From: Parietichytrium sp. I65-24A
Lineage: Eukaryota; Sar; Bigyra; Thraustochytrida; Thraustochytriidae
Assembly: GCA_012862575.1 (NCBI GenBank)
Contig: BLSF01000058.1
Span: 62,001-126,000, forward strand
Reading direction: 5' to 3'
DNA: 64,000 bases
Below are positions 62,612 through 64,000 of the stretch, in pieces. The notes below the pieces were generated by a model. That model was not told where the DNA came from and ran no database searches. It saw nothing but the letters and a program-made list of their open reading frames with translations. A program made the translations under genes and the position numbers. Within the stretch, counting starts at the first letter, position 1. Every line of letters begins with the position of its first letter.

Positions 62612-63801
62612 GACGCCCGGCCATTCCCCCTCTTTGTACCTTCGCACAAATGTTTTATGACTGAACTCTATTTTGAATTCAAAAAGGATTAAACTTGTCT
62701 TCTTCTTCTTCAACCTTCTTCACGTTCACATAGTTCACATATGTTCACATGCCCAGTCCATCCCAGTCCTTCATGTTCCGACATTTAGATGTATAGGATA
62801 TACCTAATATTCCGTAAGCCTAGAATAAGTGCGGGCGTGAAAAGCGTTCCGCAGCGTGAGCCAGTCAAACATGTCCGTCTTCGCGCCTAGGAATCTTAAT
62901 GGACTTGACTAGCGACAAGGAGTGCGCTTTCTACTTGTGAGTTCTGTTCACGAAAATAACAAAAAGAAGGAATGTGAAGTGAGCGATAGCAGACAATAGA
63001 AGAACCGGCGTTGTCGTCGTCGTCGAGGATCGAGGATCGAGAACCAACGATTGATTCGACTGAAACTACAACTACAACTGCAACTGCAACTGCAACTGTA
63101 ACTGTAACTGCAACTGTAACTGTAACTGTAACTGAAAACGCAAGACAACGCAAACGCAACCAGGTCGTCGTCAACTCGCTGTCTGCCTGCCAGCTCGCCA
63201 ATCCACACCTCCAAAAAGAACCCGGTTCCGGGTCCCGGGTCCCGGGTTCCGGGTTCCGGTCCTGGTTCCGTCCTCTTTGGCACGACGCGATTTAGGTAGC
63301 GATAGCGCTCGCTACCTGTTCCTAGTGGAAGACTATTATTAACTATCAGAGGTCATTTGGTAGTGTAGGCTAGTTGTAGTGGTGGCACTGCGTGTACGTA
63401 AGGGGTGCTATACCCGGCAGCTAGCTAGTAGCTATACCTACTGGTTCGTCTGCTGTGTCTGTTGTGAAAAAAATGCGTTCCGCCTAGCCACCTCTACGAG
63501 CAATTACGCAATAGAGGCCTAGTGCGTCGACTATCCACTGCTACCGTAAATGTGTGGGTCTTCCACACTCCCTCCACCAGCACACTCACCACAATGTCTA
63601 ACCCCACCACTACCACTCGAGCGACTAGGGCCACTACCTCAAACACCTAACCACCCATGCTCTCCATCAATTTCAATTGCAACTCGCGTGCAACTGAGTG
63701 AGTACTCGTGGCGTACGCAGCGAGTACCCCTGGCTAAGCATAGCTATACTTTACGTCTAGGAAGGCGCGTGTGGCGTACGCGGTGTCCCAGTTGAACCGA
63801 G
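62612..63801. other. Intergenic region between the Gln-rich gene and the last gene
   Basis: This contains an aactgy hexamer repeat (63061-63135), a cccgggt/ttccgg-rich stretch (63214-63268) and tagctagctagtagcta near 63418-63434. It must hold the promoter of the gene at 63802. No other coding region was recognised. Confidence 0.45.
63061..63135. repeat. AACTGY hexamer microsatellite
   Basis: About 12 units of aactgc, aactgt or aactac. The open frames crossing it encode Thr/Ala/Val repeats and are not considered genes. Confidence 0.9.
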
Positions 63802-64000
63802 ATGTTGGCTCGCAGAGCGGCGCTGATCAGCGCGGCGCGGAACTGGGCCCAGAGAGCTGCGGTGACTGTGAATCATTCAGCTGCAAAGTATGGCAAGTAT
63901 GGAAAGTATGGCAAGTATGGGAGTGGGAAGAGTGTGGAAAGTGCAGTGTTTGGAGCGTTTGGAGTGCGGAGCTTGGCGACAGTGGCGGACCAAGGCATTA
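63802..64000 (+). CDS. N-terminus of a probable mitochondrial protein, 3' truncated by window edge
   Basis: The reading frame is open from the ATG at 63802 to the window end (66 codons plus one base). The start, MLARRAALISAARNWAQRAA, is rich in Ala, Arg and Leu, has no acidic residue and can form an amphipathic helix, as expected of a mitochondrial presequence. Four KYG repeats follow, then FGVRSLATVADQ, where R-S-L looks like a processing site at the start of the mature protein. The mature enzyme is not in the window, so its identity is unknown. The frame is short, but the presequence pattern is strong. Confidence 0.65.
   Translation, partial: MLARRAALISAARNWAQRAAVTVNHSAAKYGKYGKYGKYGSGKSVESAVFGAFGVRSLATVADQGI

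Noticed and set aside
63011-63295. Open frames rich in Thr/Ala/Val across the aactgy repeat
   Set aside because: Simple-repeat translation with no conserved features.

Overview
The window is nuclear DNA from a eukaryotic microbe. It encodes core eukaryotic proteins: TAF1 of TFIID, the spindle factor TPX2, the nuclear-basket protein TPR/Mlp, a GTPBP1/2-type GTPase and a Golgi nucleotide-sugar/triose-phosphate transporter relative. It also has tetraspanin-like proteins, long genes mostly without introns, and AT-rich or simple-repeat intergenic DNA. Only one gene clearly needs splicing (two short GT-AG introns). This style fits a heterotrophic stramenopile such as a labyrinthulomycete/thraustochytrid, but that placement is an inference from gene style and was not tested.

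Layout. 1-786: 3' end of an SLC35C2-like transporter (+). 1341-4178: TPX2 (-). 5881-8736: a membrane-anchored S45 penicillin/acyl-homoserine-lactone acylase (+). 9623-9975: an 85-bp tandem repeat, followed by TAF1 (10158-15365, +). 15826-16656 and 19735-20535: two tetraspanin-like paralogues (-). 20.5-28.2 kb: a gene-poor stretch rich in microsatellites. 28174-30066: GTPBP1/2-like GTPase (+). 30545-31120: a coiled-coil protein (-). 32563-34302: a three-exon polytopic membrane protein (+). 34690-38163: a large secreted protein with an F-type lectin (fucolectin) domain and about four 150-residue modules (-). 40539-46406: TPR with a C-terminal FG-repeat tail (+). 46883-48013: an unrecognised protein (-). 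48.0-59.0 kb: a second gene desert holding a heptamer minisatellite, a decayed copy of part of the 32.5-kb gene, a diverged 152-bp repeat and a GC-rich hairpin array. 59036-62611: a Ser/Gln/Asn-rich probable nuclear protein (+). 63802-end: the start of a gene with a mitochondrial-type presequence (+).

Organisation. Five neighbouring gene pairs converge with 387-554 bp between stop codons, while divergent pairs are separated by 1.4-2.4 kb. Several proteins are nuclear or cell-division factors (TAF1, TPX2, TPR), but nothing suggests an operon-like functional cluster. The strongest oddities are the hairpin array at 55.9-56.3 kb, the fucolectin-repeat protein, the membrane-fused S45 acylase, the FG-bearing TPR, and two short motif families (GAATTC-centred and ACTCACAGTCAGTAC-like) scattered through the intergenic DNA. 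Starts were set at ATG; several longer open frames begin at GTG or TTG and were trimmed.
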